A DNA stretch of 5,822 nt, from NCBI GenBank assembly GCA_964372215.1, contig CAYJQC010000069.1, positions 1 through 5,822 of the forward strand, written 5' to 3'. The first letter of the stretch is position 1. Every line of letters starts with the position of its first letter. This document shows positions 5,818-5,822 of the stretch, in pieces. This DNA is from DAIMFL01 sp964372215 (GTDB lineage Bacteria > Pseudomonadota > Alphaproteobacteria > Dongiales > Dongiaceae). Below the pieces are notes generated by a model. That model was not told the origin of the DNA, did not search any database, and worked only from the letters and a program-made list of their open reading frames with translations. The position numbers and the translations under genes are program-made.

Positions 5818-5822
5818 TCGAT
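5743..5822. mobile_element. Possible edge of an inserted element (right window edge)
   Basis: This stretch breaks the dioxygenase gene and differs in composition from everything around it. It contains an imperfect inverted repeat: ATTGATCATTACCCATGG (5758-5775) against CCATGGTTGATCGAT (5808-5822), plus the palindromes ATGGGCCCAT (5772-5781) and GACC/GGTC (5789-5792/5796-5799). It looks like the end of an insertion sequence or a small non-autonomous element. No transposase can be seen because the window ends, and no target-site duplication can be checked. Family unknown. Confidence 0.35.

Overview
The window is GC-rich (roughly two-thirds G+C by eye). It reads as ordinary chromosome of an alphaproteobacterium. 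The best indicators are the 205-residue ribosomal protein S4 with its alphaproteobacterial N-terminus (KYKINRRLG..LWGRPKSPV), the style of citramalate synthase, and two intergenic repeats built on CCTCTCCC/GGGAGAGG and GGGTGAGGG, a pattern I recall as frequent in such genomes. A Rhodospirillales- or Rhizobiales-like host is a guess; the sequence does not settle it.

Layout, left to right. At the left edge a leftward gene may just begin (first 8 codons only). Next comes a folded intergenic repeat (about 71-130), then a leftward two-gene unit in which a LysE/RhtB-type exporter (604-1254) is followed 2 nt later by a NUDIX hydrolase (143-601). A 253-bp divergent intergenic region (1255-1507) carries two short palindromes and a second, better preserved copy of the repeat (1411-1485). 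Rightward from there runs a compact unit: citramalate synthase cimA (1508-3130), a TrmJ-type tRNA 2'-O-methyltransferase (3138-3980, 7 nt downstream) and an ASCH-domain protein (3977-4417, overlapping by 4 nt). A 236-bp gap holds a good sigma70-like promoter and a leader of about 107 nt for rpsD (4654-5271), which ends at a strong intrinsic terminator (5302-5333). Last is the 5' part of a class III extradiol (4,5-DOPA-type) dioxygenase gene (from 5440). It loses similarity to its family near 5743, where base composition drops to about 49% G+C, consistent with an inserted element running off the window.

How the genes fit together. cimA supplies citramalate for the threonine-independent route to isoleucine. 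trmJ modifies the tRNA anticodon loop (position 32), and the ASCH protein belongs to a putative RNA-binding/processing fold. The cimA-trmJ-ASCH unit therefore joins branched-chain amino acid synthesis to RNA metabolism, and rpsD next door adds a translation component. The exporter/NUDIX pair looks like an independent accessory unit. I see no phage, CRISPR, toxin-antitoxin or clearly new multi-gene system. The points most worth a second look are the two folded repeats, the broken dioxygenase with its right-edge sequence, and the lysine-rich repeated tail of the TrmJ protein.
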